Assembly (NCBI GenBank): GCA_943914475.1
Contig: CALUCE010000001.1
Coordinates: 1-64,000, forward strand
Direction of reading: 5' to 3'
Source of the DNA: an uncultured Anaerococcus sp.
GTDB taxonomy: Bacteria > Bacillota > Clostridia > Tissierellales > Peptoniphilaceae
DNA: 64,000 nt
In this document: piece after piece, positions 8,910-18,741 of the stretch
How the letters are laid out: each line of letters opens with the position of its first letter
How positions within the stretch are numbered: position 1 is the first letter of the stretch
The notes under the pieces: generated by a model
Databases searched by the model: none
Told to the model about the DNA's origin: nothing
The model's input: only the letters and a program-made list of their open reading frames with translations
Translations under genes and position numbers: made by a program

Positions 8910-9398
8910 TTACCATCTACTTCTTGACCTATATACAACATCCTTAATGGAATTTAGTGGAGATATTTTTATATAAGAATTTTCCAGCCAATAATTGATT
9001 AGGGATTCTGGATGGTTTAGGCTATCAAAATCCAAGATTTCAATTTCTTCTTTTTCTATTGGCACATTATAAATTCTTTGTTGTCCACGTATGGCTATTG
9101 GTCTTATAGGCCTTATATTATCAAGCAAGAAACAGTACATGCCGCTTAAATTATCAAATCTGTCTGCAAGACAATAGCTTCTTAGGTAGGGTTTGTATTT
9201 GATACAATCCTTAAGCTCTGCAATAGCTATGGCCTTTCCCAGGGGATACTTATCCTTATCACTAGTAACTGGAACAGATTTTGTAGTGCATATTAGTATA
9301 TCTCCTCTATAATTTGTCTTCCAAGTTCTTAGTTCTATAGTTTTATAATTTAGGGCTATGGCACTTGCATACATAGGTTCTATACTTATGGCTTTCAT
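8910..9398 (-). CDS. ASCH-domain protein
   Basis: A 162-residue protein whose first 70 residues match the ASCH (PUA-like) fold: MKAISIEPMYASAI, then K-T-I-E-L-R-T-W, then YRGDILICTT. ASCH proteins bind RNA or modified nucleotides, and some are amidohydrolases or nucleases on modified nucleosides; which applies here is unclear. I place the start at ATG 9396-9398, with GGAG seven bases before it, rather than at the in-frame ATG 21 bases upstream, which would overlap the previous gene. The start follows the metallophosphoesterase stop codon by one base, so the two are coupled. Confidence 0.72.
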   Translation of the reverse strand: MKAISIEPMYASAIALNYKTIELRTWKTNYRGDILICTTKSVPVTSDKDKYPLGKAIAIAELKDCIKYKPYLRSYCLADRFDNLSGMYCFLLDNIRPIRPIAIRGQQRIYNVPIEKEEIEILDFDSLNHPESLINYWLENSYIKISPLNSIKDVVYRSRSRW

Positions 9399-9399
9399 A

Positions 9400-11526
9400 T
9401 TATTTCTCCGATTCATCATATTCTACATAGTTAAAGTAGTGGTCTAGTTCGTTGAAATCTTCGTTTTGGTAGCGGTCTATTACTTCGTTTGACATGGACA
9501 TAATAAGGTCTATGGTGTATTTTCTCAAAGATCCTGTACCAAACATTTTTGATGAGTAGGAATTTCTTGCTGAGGTAAATTTTCTGTGGTGGAGAATATA
9601 GGCTGCAAGGTCTACTCCTTCCAAGTTCTTCTTGCCCAAGACAGCTCTGGCTAACAAATCTACCAAATCTTTTAGGTTGTTTAGTTTTTTCTCCAGACCA
9701 AACATTACAAGCCTTCCTGCCAAGCCTTTTTTTATGACAAGGTCGTCAAAGAATTTCTTTTTTGATCCATCCTTTTTAAAAACAATAGAACTTAGTATAT
9801 GGCTATAGACAAAGTTTATTTCATCTTTGGTGTAGGATAGGATTTCGTCTATGATATTGTAGTCAGGATCGTTAAGCTTATCTATGAACTTATCTATATA
9901 GGCTGGCCTTTGGTCTTCATCCAGTGCCTTGTATTGGTAGATATAGTTTACAAAGTCATAGATAGTTTCATCAGAGTTTTCATCCAAAGGCATAGAAAAT
10001 AGTTTTTTAACCAGAAGTTCGTAAGTTTCTATGATATATTCTTTGGAAATAATTTTTCTTTCAACTTGACCTAGCAAATTTTCTAATAGATCTTCTATGG
10101 CAGATGCTCTTATAATAAATTCTGACCCCATAAATCTTACAAAGAAAGCAAAGTTATCCCTATGAACACTGATGGAGATCTTGATGTTTTTAATCTTTCT
10201 TGGGAAATACTTTAAAAGTAGTGGAAAGATTTCGTTTATATAGCCCTTGTCAGGCAAATCTTTCTTTAGGAAGGAAGAGGCCTTTTTTAGAGCTTCCTTC
10301 TTTATGTCCATATTATTAATTTCAGGTTTGTTGGCAAGTGTCCTGATATAGTTAAAGATAACATCATTTAGTGACAATTGATTTTCCAAGGTGTAAATAG
10401 TGGCATCTGTTACTACTTCATCTTCTCCCTGGAGGTTGGTAAAGGTAAATTTTTTGATAAATTCAGTCCTTATATCCAAAGAAAATCCTGAAAATTCCTT
10501 CACATCATCGACAATTTTTATATGCCTGATGGGTAGGGGATAGGTAACTGTTGACCCTGTTTGGATATTAAAGATTTCATTTCCCATAGGAGATTTAAAT
10601 TTGGCAGTTCCATTTTCGTGGAGGTGGCCTGTAAAGACAAACTTGGCTCCCCTGTCTGCTAGCACCTCTATAGGAGTCTTATTATTTAGCTTTTTATCTT
10701 CTGACTGATATTTTTTGGCCCAGTTTTTTATAATAAAGGGACCAAAGACAAGTTCTTGGTTTCTAAAGTTTGGGATTATGGCATGGTGGCCTATAAGGAT
10801 TATCATATCCTTTCTTTTTTTGGCCTCATCTATCATGTCAGATGCCCAAATCATTTGATTTTTTTCAAGATAGCCGGGTACATTTTCCTTAAAGTCCTGG
10901 TGGTCTGATTCAAAATCACAAGAATAGATTGATGTATCGAGTGCTATGACGCTGATACCATTGGTGTCCTTGTCTTCTTGTTTGATTCTTGCCATATATG
11001 AAAGATAGCCGTGGGCATAATACCTACACTTTTCATCTCTCTTGTAAGTTTGGTTAACTTCCTTTAGGTAAGATTTAAAGGTTTGGCTGTCCTTATACAT
11101 TTCTAGGCTATCAAATCCTTCATAGCAAAAATCATAGATTTTTAGAAAGTCCTCTGGTCTTATATTTTCTGTTTCCTCGTTTTTCCTGTAGTCAAAAGAC
11201 TTGCTATTGCTGATATCATGGTTACCTGGTAGGATAAATATCTTTCTATCTTCATCTTCATCCTTCCATGCTTTAAGCATTTTTCTAACCTTCATATGGG
11301 AAATTTTTTCCCCATCTTTGGTCAAGTCTCCTGTTAAAAGTATGTAGGATGAATCTCTGTCACTTACTAAGTCTAGAGATTTTTGAAGCAAGGCTTCGGA
11401 TTCTACCAAGAGTTTTCTATCAAATTTTGTAAAAGTTTCAAAATCTTCACTATCCACCATGAGCTCTTTTGCAAGAACATGGGTGTCACTTATAATAGAG
11501 AAGATAAAGGAATTTTTCTTTTGCAT
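9400..11526 (-). CDS. Calcineurin-like metallophosphoesterase
   Basis: A 708-residue protein with the complete dimetal phosphoesterase motif set: SDTH (13-16), GDLT with D67, GNHD (101-104), then IGHHA and TGHLHENG. This domain fills about residues 8-330. The remaining 370 residues are mostly helical, have no recognisable domain and make the protein unusually long for the family. It has no clear signal peptide, so it should act in the cytosol. Its substrate (nucleotide, phosphodiester or phosphoprotein) cannot be told. The downstream ASCH gene is translationally coupled, which hints at a nucleic-acid or nucleotide link. Confidence 0.82.
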   Translation of the reverse strand: MQKKNSFIFSIISDTHVLAKELMVDSEDFETFTKFDRKLLVESEALLQKSLDLVSDRDSSYILLTGDLTKDGEKISHMKVRKMLKAWKDEDEDRKIFILPGNHDISNSKSFDYRKNEETENIRPEDFLKIYDFCYEGFDSLEMYKDSQTFKSYLKEVNQTYKRDEKCRYYAHGYLSYMARIKQEDKDTNGISVIALDTSIYSCDFESDHQDFKENVPGYLEKNQMIWASDMIDEAKKRKDMIILIGHHAIIPNFRNQELVFGPFIIKNWAKKYQSEDKKLNNKTPIEVLADRGAKFVFTGHLHENGTAKFKSPMGNEIFNIQTGSTVTYPLPIRHIKIVDDVKEFSGFSLDIRTEFIKKFTFTNLQGEDEVVTDATIYTLENQLSLNDVIFNYIRTLANKPEINNMDIKKEALKKASSFLKKDLPDKGYINEIFPLLLKYFPRKIKNIKISISVHRDNFAFFVRFMGSEFIIRASAIEDLLENLLGQVERKIISKEYIIETYELLVKKLFSMPLDENSDETIYDFVNYIYQYKALDEDQRPAYIDKFIDKLNDPDYNIIDEILSYTKDEINFVYSHILSSIVFKKDGSKKKFFDDLVIKKGLAGRLVMFGLEKKLNNLKDLVDLLARAVLGKKNLEGVDLAAYILHHRKFTSARNSYSSKMFGTGSLRKYTIDLIMSMSNEVIDRYQNEDFNELDHYFNYVEYDESEK

Positions 11527-11812
11527 AATATCGCCTTCCTTATCTGGAGAACTTTCTGTCTTATTATCATTATATCCCTAATTGCCATATTTAAATTATT
11601 ATTTGGCTTATTTTTTTAAGAAAGACTTTATAATAGCAAGCTATATACTTTACTTAATATATTTAGGGTATAATTAATTGTAGAAAGACTTATGCTTATT
11701 TATAGGTAAAAGTTCTTGTTAATAGACTAAGTTAAAGTAAAATAAATATGTTAGTGTATTTTAGCATTTAAAAAAAATAGGCTATATGATAGAATTAGTT
11801 GAAAGGATTTTT

Positions 11813-12712
11813 ATGAATAAGAATTTATTAATAAATAAGGCTACCACTATCATGGCTACTGCCATTCTTATCATATTTATGCTAATAATGGGGCAGTATA
11901 CGCTTATTAGCTTGGCTATAGTACCGGTTGCCTTGGCCATATTTTTATCAAGGGAAAAAGTTCTTGATTTGCTAATCTTATTTTTAGTCCTGGGACTTCT
12001 ATCCTTTGTCTTTAGCTTTACTAAAAAGACCTATGCTATATTCTTAGCCCTTATTATCTTAGGCTTGGCCCTAAGTTTTGTAGTAAAGTTTGATTTAAAA
12101 GATATGAATGCCCTGATAATAATATTTATTATAAGTGCGGTATTTTTAAACCTTGGCTATATTTATTTACTAAAGATAAATGCAATAGACCTTGGCAAAT
12201 TTGTGGATGAGCTAGTAAAAATGCTTGAAAGTGAAGGTATAAATTATCCTAGAGAGCTTTTGGAAACAAGCCTTAAGACTATATCAGCCATACTTTCTGT
12301 ATTAGCTTTCATCTATTCTCTATTAGCCTTAAAGACAACAAGAAACTACTTAAATTATAAGGATTCATCAATAAGAGATTTTAACAAGATCAATAGCTTG
12401 CAAATCACTATAAGAGAAGTAGCCTTTGGACTACTTTTGGCTTTGATTTTTATCCTAGGTGCTCAAAAATTTGGCTTAGATGAAAGTCTGATTCAAACCA
12501 ATGCCATATCTTTGGGAATATCCCTAGTACAGATAAATGGGCTCTTTACCTTGGATTATGTAATAGAAAGAAAAAGATCTAGGGCTTATAGGATTTTCAC
12601 TTGGATTTTGATAGTCTTTTTATTTAGGTTTTTGTCAATATTTTTCCTTTTACTAGGAGGCATTGACATTATGTTTAACCTGAGAGGAGCTTTACATGCA
12701 AGAGAAAAATAG
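11813..12712 (+). CDS. DUF2232 (YybS-like) membrane protein
   Basis: A 299-residue polytopic membrane protein with about eight hydrophobic segments, matching the YybS/DUF2232 family found in front of gdpP in many Firmicutes. Its function is not known. The start ATG 11813 is preferred because GAAAGG lies upstream; an ATG at 11786 is also open. The 3' end overlaps gdpP by 17 bp. It is the first gene of a run that continues through gdpP, rplI, dnaB, a GNAT gene, dnaD and dnaI. Confidence 0.8.
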   Translation: MNKNLLINKATTIMATAILIIFMLIMGQYTLISLAIVPVALAIFLSREKVLDLLILFLVLGLLSFVFSFTKKTYAIFLALIILGLALSFVVKFDLKDMNALIIIFIISAVFLNLGYIYLLKINAIDLGKFVDELVKMLESEGINYPRELLETSLKTISAILSVLAFIYSLLALKTTRNYLNYKDSSIRDFNKINSLQITIREVAFGLLLALIFILGAQKFGLDESLIQTNAISLGISLVQINGLFTLDYVIERKRSRAYRIFTWILIVFLFRFLSIFFLLLGGIDIMFNLRGALHAREK

Positions 12713-14693
12713 ACTATTTAAAAATGAAAATTATATATTGATTTTATCCTTACCGCTTATAGCTTCATTTATACTAATGTACTTTAAGCTTTATATGGGT
12801 ATTTTGGGTCTTGCTCTCACCTTTGGCCTATATCTTTATCTAAAGGATATAGAAAAAAAGAATTCTAATCTCTTGCAAGACTATATAGATGATGTGGATT
12901 ATTCCTTTGATTCTATTACTAAAAATGTTATCTTTGAGATGCCCTTTCCTATAGTTATTTTGGAAGAGGACAGCAAAATAAAGTGGCACAATTCCATTTT
13001 TAAGGCACTTTTTAACGAAGATACCATAGTTGGTAAGAATATTGGAAACTTTATACCAGATCTTGTGAAGGAAGATTTTAGCGAAGATACAAAACAACCC
13101 ATGAAGATTGTTATAGGAGAGGATACCTTCGAGTTTTACTTCTCTAAGGTTTCTGATGAAAAGGGAGATTTGACTTTCCTTTACGGTGTGTCAAATACCT
13201 ATGATGAATCAATCAAGCAGCTTTTTAAAGATAGAAGACTTGTAAGTGTTCTGATCTACTTTGATAACTATGAAGATGTTAGAAATGTAACAGAAGCTGC
13301 CAAGAGAACTGGAGTTATGGGCAAGGTTGATAGAACCATAGTCCAATATTTCCAAGAATACGATGCAATTATAAGAAGATTTGAAAATGATAAGTATATA
13401 GCTGTACTTAACTATATAGACTATAAACGTATATATGATTCTAAATTTTCTATACTTGAAAAAGTTAGGTCTATAGAAGGCAAAAATGCCATCAACCCAA
13501 CCCTATCCATAGGAGTTGGCTATGCTGGATCTAATCCTTATGAAGTCTATGAAGATTCAAAAATGGCTGTGGATATAGCCCTAAGCCGTGGTGGAGATCA
13601 AGCAGTAGTTAAGCTTGAAGATAACTACGAATACTTTGGAGGAAAATCCAAGGCCACAGAAAAGATTTCTAAGGTTAAGTCAAGGGTAATATCCCATGCT
13701 TTGAAAAGACTTATGGAAACTTCATCAGATGTTTATGTGATGGGCCATAACAATCCAGACATGGATTCTTTTGGATCAGCCCTTGGAGTTTATGAATCAG
13801 CTAAATTTATAGGCAAGGATGTTCACTTTGTATTAAATGGAGTTACCAAGCCTATAGAAAACATATATAAAAGAACGGTAAAAAGTCTTGAGGGCTTTGA
13901 GGAAGATGTGATCACAGAGGAAGAAGCCTTAGATAAAATCACTCCACAAAGTCTTATAGTTGTAACAGATAACCACAGAAAGAATTCAACAGAAGCACCA
14001 AAGCTTTTGGATAAGACAGACCAAATAGTAATAATCGACCACCATAGAAGGGGTAAGGATTATATAAAAAATGCCACTATATCATATATAGAACCCTATG
14101 CTTCTTCGGCAGCAGAGCTTGTCACAGAAATAATGAATTATTTTGATGAAGCTTTCAAGGCTAGAACACCAGTAGCAGAGGGACTTTTGGCAGGAATCAC
14201 CGTTGATACAAAAAACTTTGTTTATCAAACTGGTGTAAGAACATTTGAAGCGGCATCAATCCTCAAAAGATGGGGAGCAGATTCAATTATCATCAAAACC
14301 ATGTTTAAAGATGATTTTGAAATAGTAAGATATAAATCAGAGGTTATATCGGATGCAATTGTATTTGATAATGATGTAGCCATAGGACACTTCAACAGGG
14401 ATATAGACGGATCTACCTTGATAGCAAGCCAGGCGGCCGACGACCTTTTAAATATCAAGGGAGTTAAAGCAAGCTTTGTTTTGACAAGGGCAAATGATAG
14501 GGTCCATATCTCAGGTAGAAGTTTAGGCGATGTATCAGTACAATTAATACTAGAGAGAATAGGCGGTGGAGGTCACTTGACATCTGCTGCGACTCAGTTA
14601 GATATGTCTATTGAAGATGCAGAAGACATGCTAAAAAAAGCAATAAAAGAATATTTTATGGAGGAAGAAGAAAATGAAAGTAATATTAACTGA
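12696..14693 (+). CDS. gdpP: Cyclic-di-AMP phosphodiesterase GdpP
   Basis: A 665-residue membrane-anchored enzyme that hydrolyses c-di-AMP, which controls potassium and osmotic balance and cell-wall tension. Order of parts: two membrane helices (about 13-30 and 32-49), a PAS-like domain (about 75-165), a degenerate GGDEF domain (about 170-310), then the DHH phosphodiesterase core with GHNNPDMDSFG from residue 350 and DHH at 448-450, and a DHHA1 domain with the GGGGH motif at 623. All visible metal-binding motifs are intact. It overlaps both neighbours (17 bp with the YybS-like gene and 20 bp with rplI), so expression is tightly coupled. Confidence 0.95.
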   Translation: MQEKNRLFKNENYILILSLPLIASFILMYFKLYMGILGLALTFGLYLYLKDIEKKNSNLLQDYIDDVDYSFDSITKNVIFEMPFPIVILEEDSKIKWHNSIFKALFNEDTIVGKNIGNFIPDLVKEDFSEDTKQPMKIVIGEDTFEFYFSKVSDEKGDLTFLYGVSNTYDESIKQLFKDRRLVSVLIYFDNYEDVRNVTEAAKRTGVMGKVDRTIVQYFQEYDAIIRRFENDKYIAVLNYIDYKRIYDSKFSILEKVRSIEGKNAINPTLSIGVGYAGSNPYEVYEDSKMAVDIALSRGGDQAVVKLEDNYEYFGGKSKATEKISKVKSRVISHALKRLMETSSDVYVMGHNNPDMDSFGSALGVYESAKFIGKDVHFVLNGVTKPIENIYKRTVKSLEGFEEDVITEEEALDKITPQSLIVVTDNHRKNSTEAPKLLDKTDQIVIIDHHRRGKDYIKNATISYIEPYASSAAELVTEIMNYFDEAFKARTPVAEGLLAGITVDTKNFVYQTGVRTFEAASILKRWGADSIIIKTMFKDDFEIVRYKSEVISDAIVFDNDVAIGHFNRDIDGSTLIASQAADDLLNIKGVKASFVLTRANDRVHISGRSLGDVSVQLILERIGGGGHLTSAATQLDMSIEDAEDMLKKAIKEYFMEEEENESNIN

Positions 14694-15117
14694 AAATGTT
14701 GTTAGAGTTGGAAAAAAAGGTGAATTAATAAATGTAAAACCAGGTTATTTTAGAAACTACCTACTGCCAAACAACCTAGCTGTAGTAGCTGACAAGGAAA
14801 ACATCAAAAAACTTGAAGCTATGCAAGCAGAAATTAAGGCTGAAGAAGAAAAGAACAGAGCTATCGCTATGGAAAACAAAGAAAAAATCGAAGCAGACTC
14901 CGTTACTATCAAAGTTATGGCTGGTGAAGAAGGAAAACTATTTGGTTCAGTAACCAACAAAGACGTTGCAGATGCCCTAGAAGAAAAAGGCATAGAAGTT
15001 GACAAAAAAAGAATCTCCTTCGAAAACGAAATCGAAACTGTTGGTGAATACAAGGCAAATATTAGACTATTCCCAGAAGTTGTAGCTGAGCTTAAAGTTC
15101 TTGTTGAGGAAGAATAA
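14674..15117 (+). CDS. rplI: 50S ribosomal protein L9
   Basis: A 147-residue protein matching L9 over its full length. The N-terminal rRNA-binding domain is MKVILTENVVRVGKKGELI with GYFRNYLLP, followed by a long lysine/glutamate-rich connecting helix (about 45-75) and the C-terminal domain. L9 binds 23S rRNA near the L1 stalk and helps reading-frame maintenance. Its start lies within the end of gdpP and its stop overlaps the dnaB start (TAATG), the order gdpP-rplI-dnaB being typical of Firmicutes. Confidence 0.97.
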   Translation: MKVILTENVVRVGKKGELINVKPGYFRNYLLPNNLAVVADKENIKKLEAMQAEIKAEEEKNRAIAMENKEKIEADSVTIKVMAGEEGKLFGSVTNKDVADALEEKGIEVDKKRISFENEIETVGEYKANIRLFPEVVAELKVLVEEE

Positions 15118-16442
15118 TGGTTGAAAGTCTTAGGCAACTGCCTAATGACTTCTTATCAGAAAAGGCCATTATTGGTTGTATACTAAAGAAAAACTCAACC
15201 ATTGATCAAGCTATACAAATCATAAAGCCAGTTGAGTTTTACGATTCTAGGACTCAAAGGATATATAAGACAATAGTAAAAATGTATTCTAAGGATATTA
15301 AGATTGACGAGGTAAGTTTAACCAGTCAACTTAGAAATGAAAAGATCCTAGAAGAAGTAGGAGGAGAGGAGTTTATCACGGAAATAACACTCTCCTCATT
15401 TTATACTCCAAATATTGACCAATACTGTAAGGCTGTAAAAGAAAAAGCTATTTTAAGAAGTCTAATACAAGCAGCTGATGAAATAACAGAAGACTCCTAC
15501 AGTCAAAAAGATGATGTCAAAAAAATAGTTGAAAGAGCTGAGTCCAGAGTTTTTGAAATCACCCAGGATAATATAGATTCTGGGCTAACCAGGGTTTCTG
15601 AAACCATGGATGATACTTTGAAAAAATTAAATGAACTTTCTTTAAATGAAGGCAAGATCACAGGGATTACAACGGGTATATCTTCTATAGATCTAAAACT
15701 ATCAGGTCTTCAAAACTCCCAGTTAATCCTCTTGGCAGCAAGACCTGCTATGGGTAAAACAGCCTTGGGACTTACTATGGCATGGAATGCAGCAAAAGCA
15801 GGTCAATCTGTAGCATTCTTCTCACTTGAGATGTCCACCTACCAACTTAACCAAAGACTTATTTCTATGGCAAGTTTGGTAGACTTGGAAAAAATAATCA
15901 ATGGTAGGATAGATGATGAAGAATGGCCACTTATTATCCAAGCTGTAAAAGATATAAAGGATAGGGACCTTTATGTTGATGAGACTTCTGGAATTACCCT
16001 TTCTGAGTTAAGGAGTAAGTGTAAGAGACTCCAAGCAGAAAATGGTCTCCAGCTGGTTGTTATAGACTACCTCCAACTTATGACTGGAGAAGGAAGATTT
16101 GATAACAGACAGCAAGAAATTGCCAATATATCAAGGGGCCTAAAGTCACTTTCCAAGGAGCTAAACTGTCCCATACTTTCCTTGGCCCAACTTTCTCGTG
16201 AGGCAGATAAGAGAGCTGACCATAAGCCAATCCTGTCAGACCTTAGAGAATCTGGAGCTATAGAGCAAGATGCTGACGTTGTTATGCTATTATACAGGGA
16301 AGACTACTATGATGAGGAAGACAACCCAAACCTTGCCAAGGTGATTTTGGCCAAGCACAGAAACGGTCCAACAGGACTTATGGAGCTATTTTTCCATAAA
16401 ACTTGTACGACCTTCAGGGATTTTGAACTTAGAGAAGAATAG
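15117..16442 (+). CDS. dnaB: Replicative DNA helicase DnaB (DnaC in Bacillus)
   Basis: A 441-residue hexameric helicase that unwinds the replication fork. The N-terminal helical domain (LPNDFLSEKAIIGCIL onward, residues 6-105) binds primase. The RecA-like domain follows, with the Walker A motif ARPAMGKTALG at about 200-210, the Walker B motif VVIDYLQLM, and the late RNGPTG arginine-finger region. It begins one base before the end of rplI. Downstream dnaD and dnaI make this a helicase-plus-loader cluster, so the proteins probably act together. Confidence 0.96.
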   Translation: MVESLRQLPNDFLSEKAIIGCILKKNSTIDQAIQIIKPVEFYDSRTQRIYKTIVKMYSKDIKIDEVSLTSQLRNEKILEEVGGEEFITEITLSSFYTPNIDQYCKAVKEKAILRSLIQAADEITEDSYSQKDDVKKIVERAESRVFEITQDNIDSGLTRVSETMDDTLKKLNELSLNEGKITGITTGISSIDLKLSGLQNSQLILLAARPAMGKTALGLTMAWNAAKAGQSVAFFSLEMSTYQLNQRLISMASLVDLEKIINGRIDDEEWPLIIQAVKDIKDRDLYVDETSGITLSELRSKCKRLQAENGLQLVVIDYLQLMTGEGRFDNRQQEIANISRGLKSLSKELNCPILSLAQLSREADKRADHKPILSDLRESGAIEQDADVVMLLYREDYYDEEDNPNLAKVILAKHRNGPTGLMELFFHKTCTTFRDFELREE

Positions 16443-16443
16443 T

Positions 16444-17019
16444 ATGGCTAGAAAGATATTGAAAGATAAGAGGGATTCTAGGGTTTATATAAAAAAAATA
16501 GAGTATGAGGATGCCTACCAGGTAAAAAATCGGGGGAATTTTGATGATCCTTGGATGCATGGTTATAACTATGGAAACTTTACAGATCCTGAAATAAGGT
16601 TTTGGTACACTTCTATAACAGGTCCGAGGAAAAGATACTTTGCTGTAAAAAGAAAAGAAGATGATGCTTTTATTGGCTTTATGGGCTTAAAAAACTATAA
16701 TACCTTTATGGGAACAGCAAAACTTGGCATAGTCTTTGATGCAAACTTTGTATCCCAAGGCTATGGCTACGAGGCTATGGAAATTCTCCTTGATTATTAC
16801 TTTGATGACCTTGGTTTTAATGAGCTTTACCTAGATGTAAATGACTTTAACCTAAGGGCCTTTAGACTTTATAAGAAACTAGGCTTTGTTGTAGAAGACC
16901 ATTGCCTACAAGTTTTTGAAAACCAAAAGATAATCCCAGATGATACCTACTTTGAAATACATAATGGAATGATTTATACAAAAATCATGCAAATGAAAAT
17001 TAGAAAAGATGACAGGTGA
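16444..17019 (+). CDS. GNAT family N-acetyltransferase (RimJ/RimL-like)
   Basis: A 191-residue acetyltransferase with the acetyl-CoA-binding signature in SQGYGYEAMEILLDY and the following LYLDVNDFNLRAFRLYKKLGF, as in RimJ/RimL-type enzymes that acetylate protein N-termini or small amines. I start it at ATG 16444, two bases after dnaB ends, with AGAGAAG upstream; a TTG at 16423 is open but inside dnaB. Its stop TGA overlaps the open frame of dnaD. It sits between helicase and primosome genes, an odd place for this family; a replication-protein target is speculation. Confidence 0.83.
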   Translation: MARKILKDKRDSRVYIKKIEYEDAYQVKNRGNFDDPWMHGYNYGNFTDPEIRFWYTSITGPRKRYFAVKRKEDDAFIGFMGLKNYNTFMGTAKLGIVFDANFVSQGYGYEAMEILLDYYFDDLGFNELYLDVNDFNLRAFRLYKKLGFVVEDHCLQVFENQKIIPDDTYFEIHNGMIYTKIMQMKIRKDDR

Positions 17020-17023
17020 TAAT

Positions 17024-17770
17024 TTGAAATTTCAAATGCAAAATACAGAACTGGATATGGGAACGACTCCCTTTGAAAATATGTTTTTAAATACCTACGT
17101 ACAAATGGCAGATGGAGATAGCATAAAATCCTTTCTATTAATTTACAAGGATGCCATAAACGGGGGAGTGGACATAGAAAAAATTCAAAGACAACTGGGC
17201 TTTGATGATGAAAAATTTAAAGAAACTATAGACTACTGGGTAAATATGGGACTTTTTAGAAAAAAAGTAGCCAATAATGGAGAAGAGTATATAGAGATAG
17301 TTTCCCTAAGACAGGCATATTTTGGCAAGACTAGCCAGGTGCAAATGGAAGAAAATCAAAGGGCCATAGATAGGGCCGAAAGAAAATCTGTCATGTTTGA
17401 ATCGGTTGAGAGGATAATAAACAGAAAACTTACTCCCAACGACATAACCAGAATACATGAAACAATAGACGAATACAATTCTGATCCAGAGCTTGTAACT
17501 GAAGCCTTTAGGCAAGCCAAGGAAGTTGGAAATGTAGATGTAAAATATGTTATGGGCTTTTTAAAAACTTGGAGGGACCAAAATATTTTCTCCCTCAATG
17601 ACTTAAAAATAGTTGAAGAAAGAAGAAGACTTATGAGGCAAAGATCGCCTCGCCAATACAAAAAAAACAAGAGGCCATCAAATCCTAGCCAAAACAGTGA
17701 AGGATCCTTTGCACAAAAGGCTAGGGAAGAAAGACTTAGAAGAATGGAGGAGCTACGAAATAAGAAATGA
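17024..17770 (+). CDS. dnaD: DnaD-like primosome protein
   Basis: A protein of about 248 residues with a DnaD/DnaB-II helical domain at roughly 125-195, including the LTPNDITRIHETIDEY and KYVMGFLKTW segments, and a basic C-terminal tail rich in R and K that probably binds DNA. DnaD-family proteins remodel origin DNA and help load the helicase. Start choice is uncertain: TTG 17024 has AGGTGAT at the right distance, whereas ATG 17009 overlaps the GNAT gene with a weak site. The stop overlaps the dnaI start (ATGA). Confidence 0.87.
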   Translation: MKFQMQNTELDMGTTPFENMFLNTYVQMADGDSIKSFLLIYKDAINGGVDIEKIQRQLGFDDEKFKETIDYWVNMGLFRKKVANNGEEYIEIVSLRQAYFGKTSQVQMEENQRAIDRAERKSVMFESVERIINRKLTPNDITRIHETIDEYNSDPELVTEAFRQAKEVGNVDVKYVMGFLKTWRDQNIFSLNDLKIVEERRRLMRQRSPRQYKKNKRPSNPSQNSEGSFAQKAREERLRRMEELRNKK

Positions 17771-18732
17771 ACTCCAGACAAAGTGTATCAGATATATTAG
17801 AACAAAGAAGACAAGAAGATAGGGCTGATCTTGATAGGAGAAAGGCTGAAATTTACGAAAAAATACCCCGCATCAAGTCTATTGACCAAAGAATCCAAGA
17901 ACTTGGCTACAAGGCTGTAAGTCTTGCCTTTAAAGATGTGGATACCAAGCCTTACGAAGATGAGATAAAAAATCTTGCCCAAAGAAAAAAAGACATTCTT
18001 GTAGACAAGGGTTACCCTTCAGATTACCTAGAGATGAGATATTACTGTGATAAGTGTAAGGATACTGGTTTTGTGGAAAATGAGATCTGCTCTTGTAGAA
18101 AACAGCTTTCTATAGAAGAAAAATACTCCCAATCAAATATAAGAGATGTTATTATGAGGGAGAACTTTAAGACCTTTAATATGAATCTTTTCTCTAAAAA
18201 CAAGTATTTTGACTATGGGGTAAGTCCTTATACAAATATAGACTATGTGCTTAGGGACGTGAGGTATTTTATAGATAATTTTGAAAATGAAAGGCGAAAT
18301 CTCTATATCTTTGGTGATGTGGGTAGGGGAAAGACCTTCCTAATAAATTCCATAGCCAAGGAGATTCTTGATAGGAATTTTTCTGTAATATATCTTACAG
18401 CTACCAAGCTCTTCCGCTTTATGAATGACTACCTTTATGCTTTTTCTGAAAGAAAGGAAGTCCTTCAAGATAAGTATGATATGATCTTTTCATGTGACCT
18501 TTTGATCATAGATGATTTAGGAGCGGAAGCTGGAAGAGAATCCGATAAGTCTAATCTTTTTGATATAGTTAATGAAAGAATAGATGCAGGAAAACCGATT
18601 ATTTTTTCATCAAACTACAATGAAGATGGGCTCAAGGACATATATGAAGAAAGAGTATTTTCAAGGATAATTGGATCTTCTACCATCTATGAAATATTTG
18701 GAGAAGATTTAAGATTAAAAGATTTTTCTTAG
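17767..18732 (+). CDS. dnaI: Primosomal helicase loader DnaI-like ATPase
   Basis: A 321-residue AAA+ ATPase of the DnaC/DnaI/IstB group. The N-terminal half is helical and ends in a probable zinc site (C-D-K-C, then C-S-C, about residues 95-115). The ATPase has Walker A GDVGRGKTF near 188 and Walker B LLIIDDLGAE. DnaI loads the DnaB-type helicase during replication start and restart; the cysteine cluster in the Bacillus protein controls helicase binding. Co-transcription with dnaB and dnaD (ATGA overlap with dnaD) supports this over an IstB transposition role. Confidence 0.9.
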   Translation: MNSRQSVSDILEQRRQEDRADLDRRKAEIYEKIPRIKSIDQRIQELGYKAVSLAFKDVDTKPYEDEIKNLAQRKKDILVDKGYPSDYLEMRYYCDKCKDTGFVENEICSCRKQLSIEEKYSQSNIRDVIMRENFKTFNMNLFSKNKYFDYGVSPYTNIDYVLRDVRYFIDNFENERRNLYIFGDVGRGKTFLINSIAKEILDRNFSVIYLTATKLFRFMNDYLYAFSERKEVLQDKYDMIFSCDLLIIDDLGAEAGRESDKSNLFDIVNERIDAGKPIIFSSNYNEDGLKDIYEERVFSRIIGSSTIYEIFGEDLRLKDFS

Positions 18733-18741
18733 GAGATAAAA

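Noticed and set aside
17767..18732. IstB-like transposition ATPase
   Set aside because: The fold is shared with DnaC/DnaI, but the dnaB-dnaD context, the zinc-site cysteines and the absence of istA support a helicase loader.
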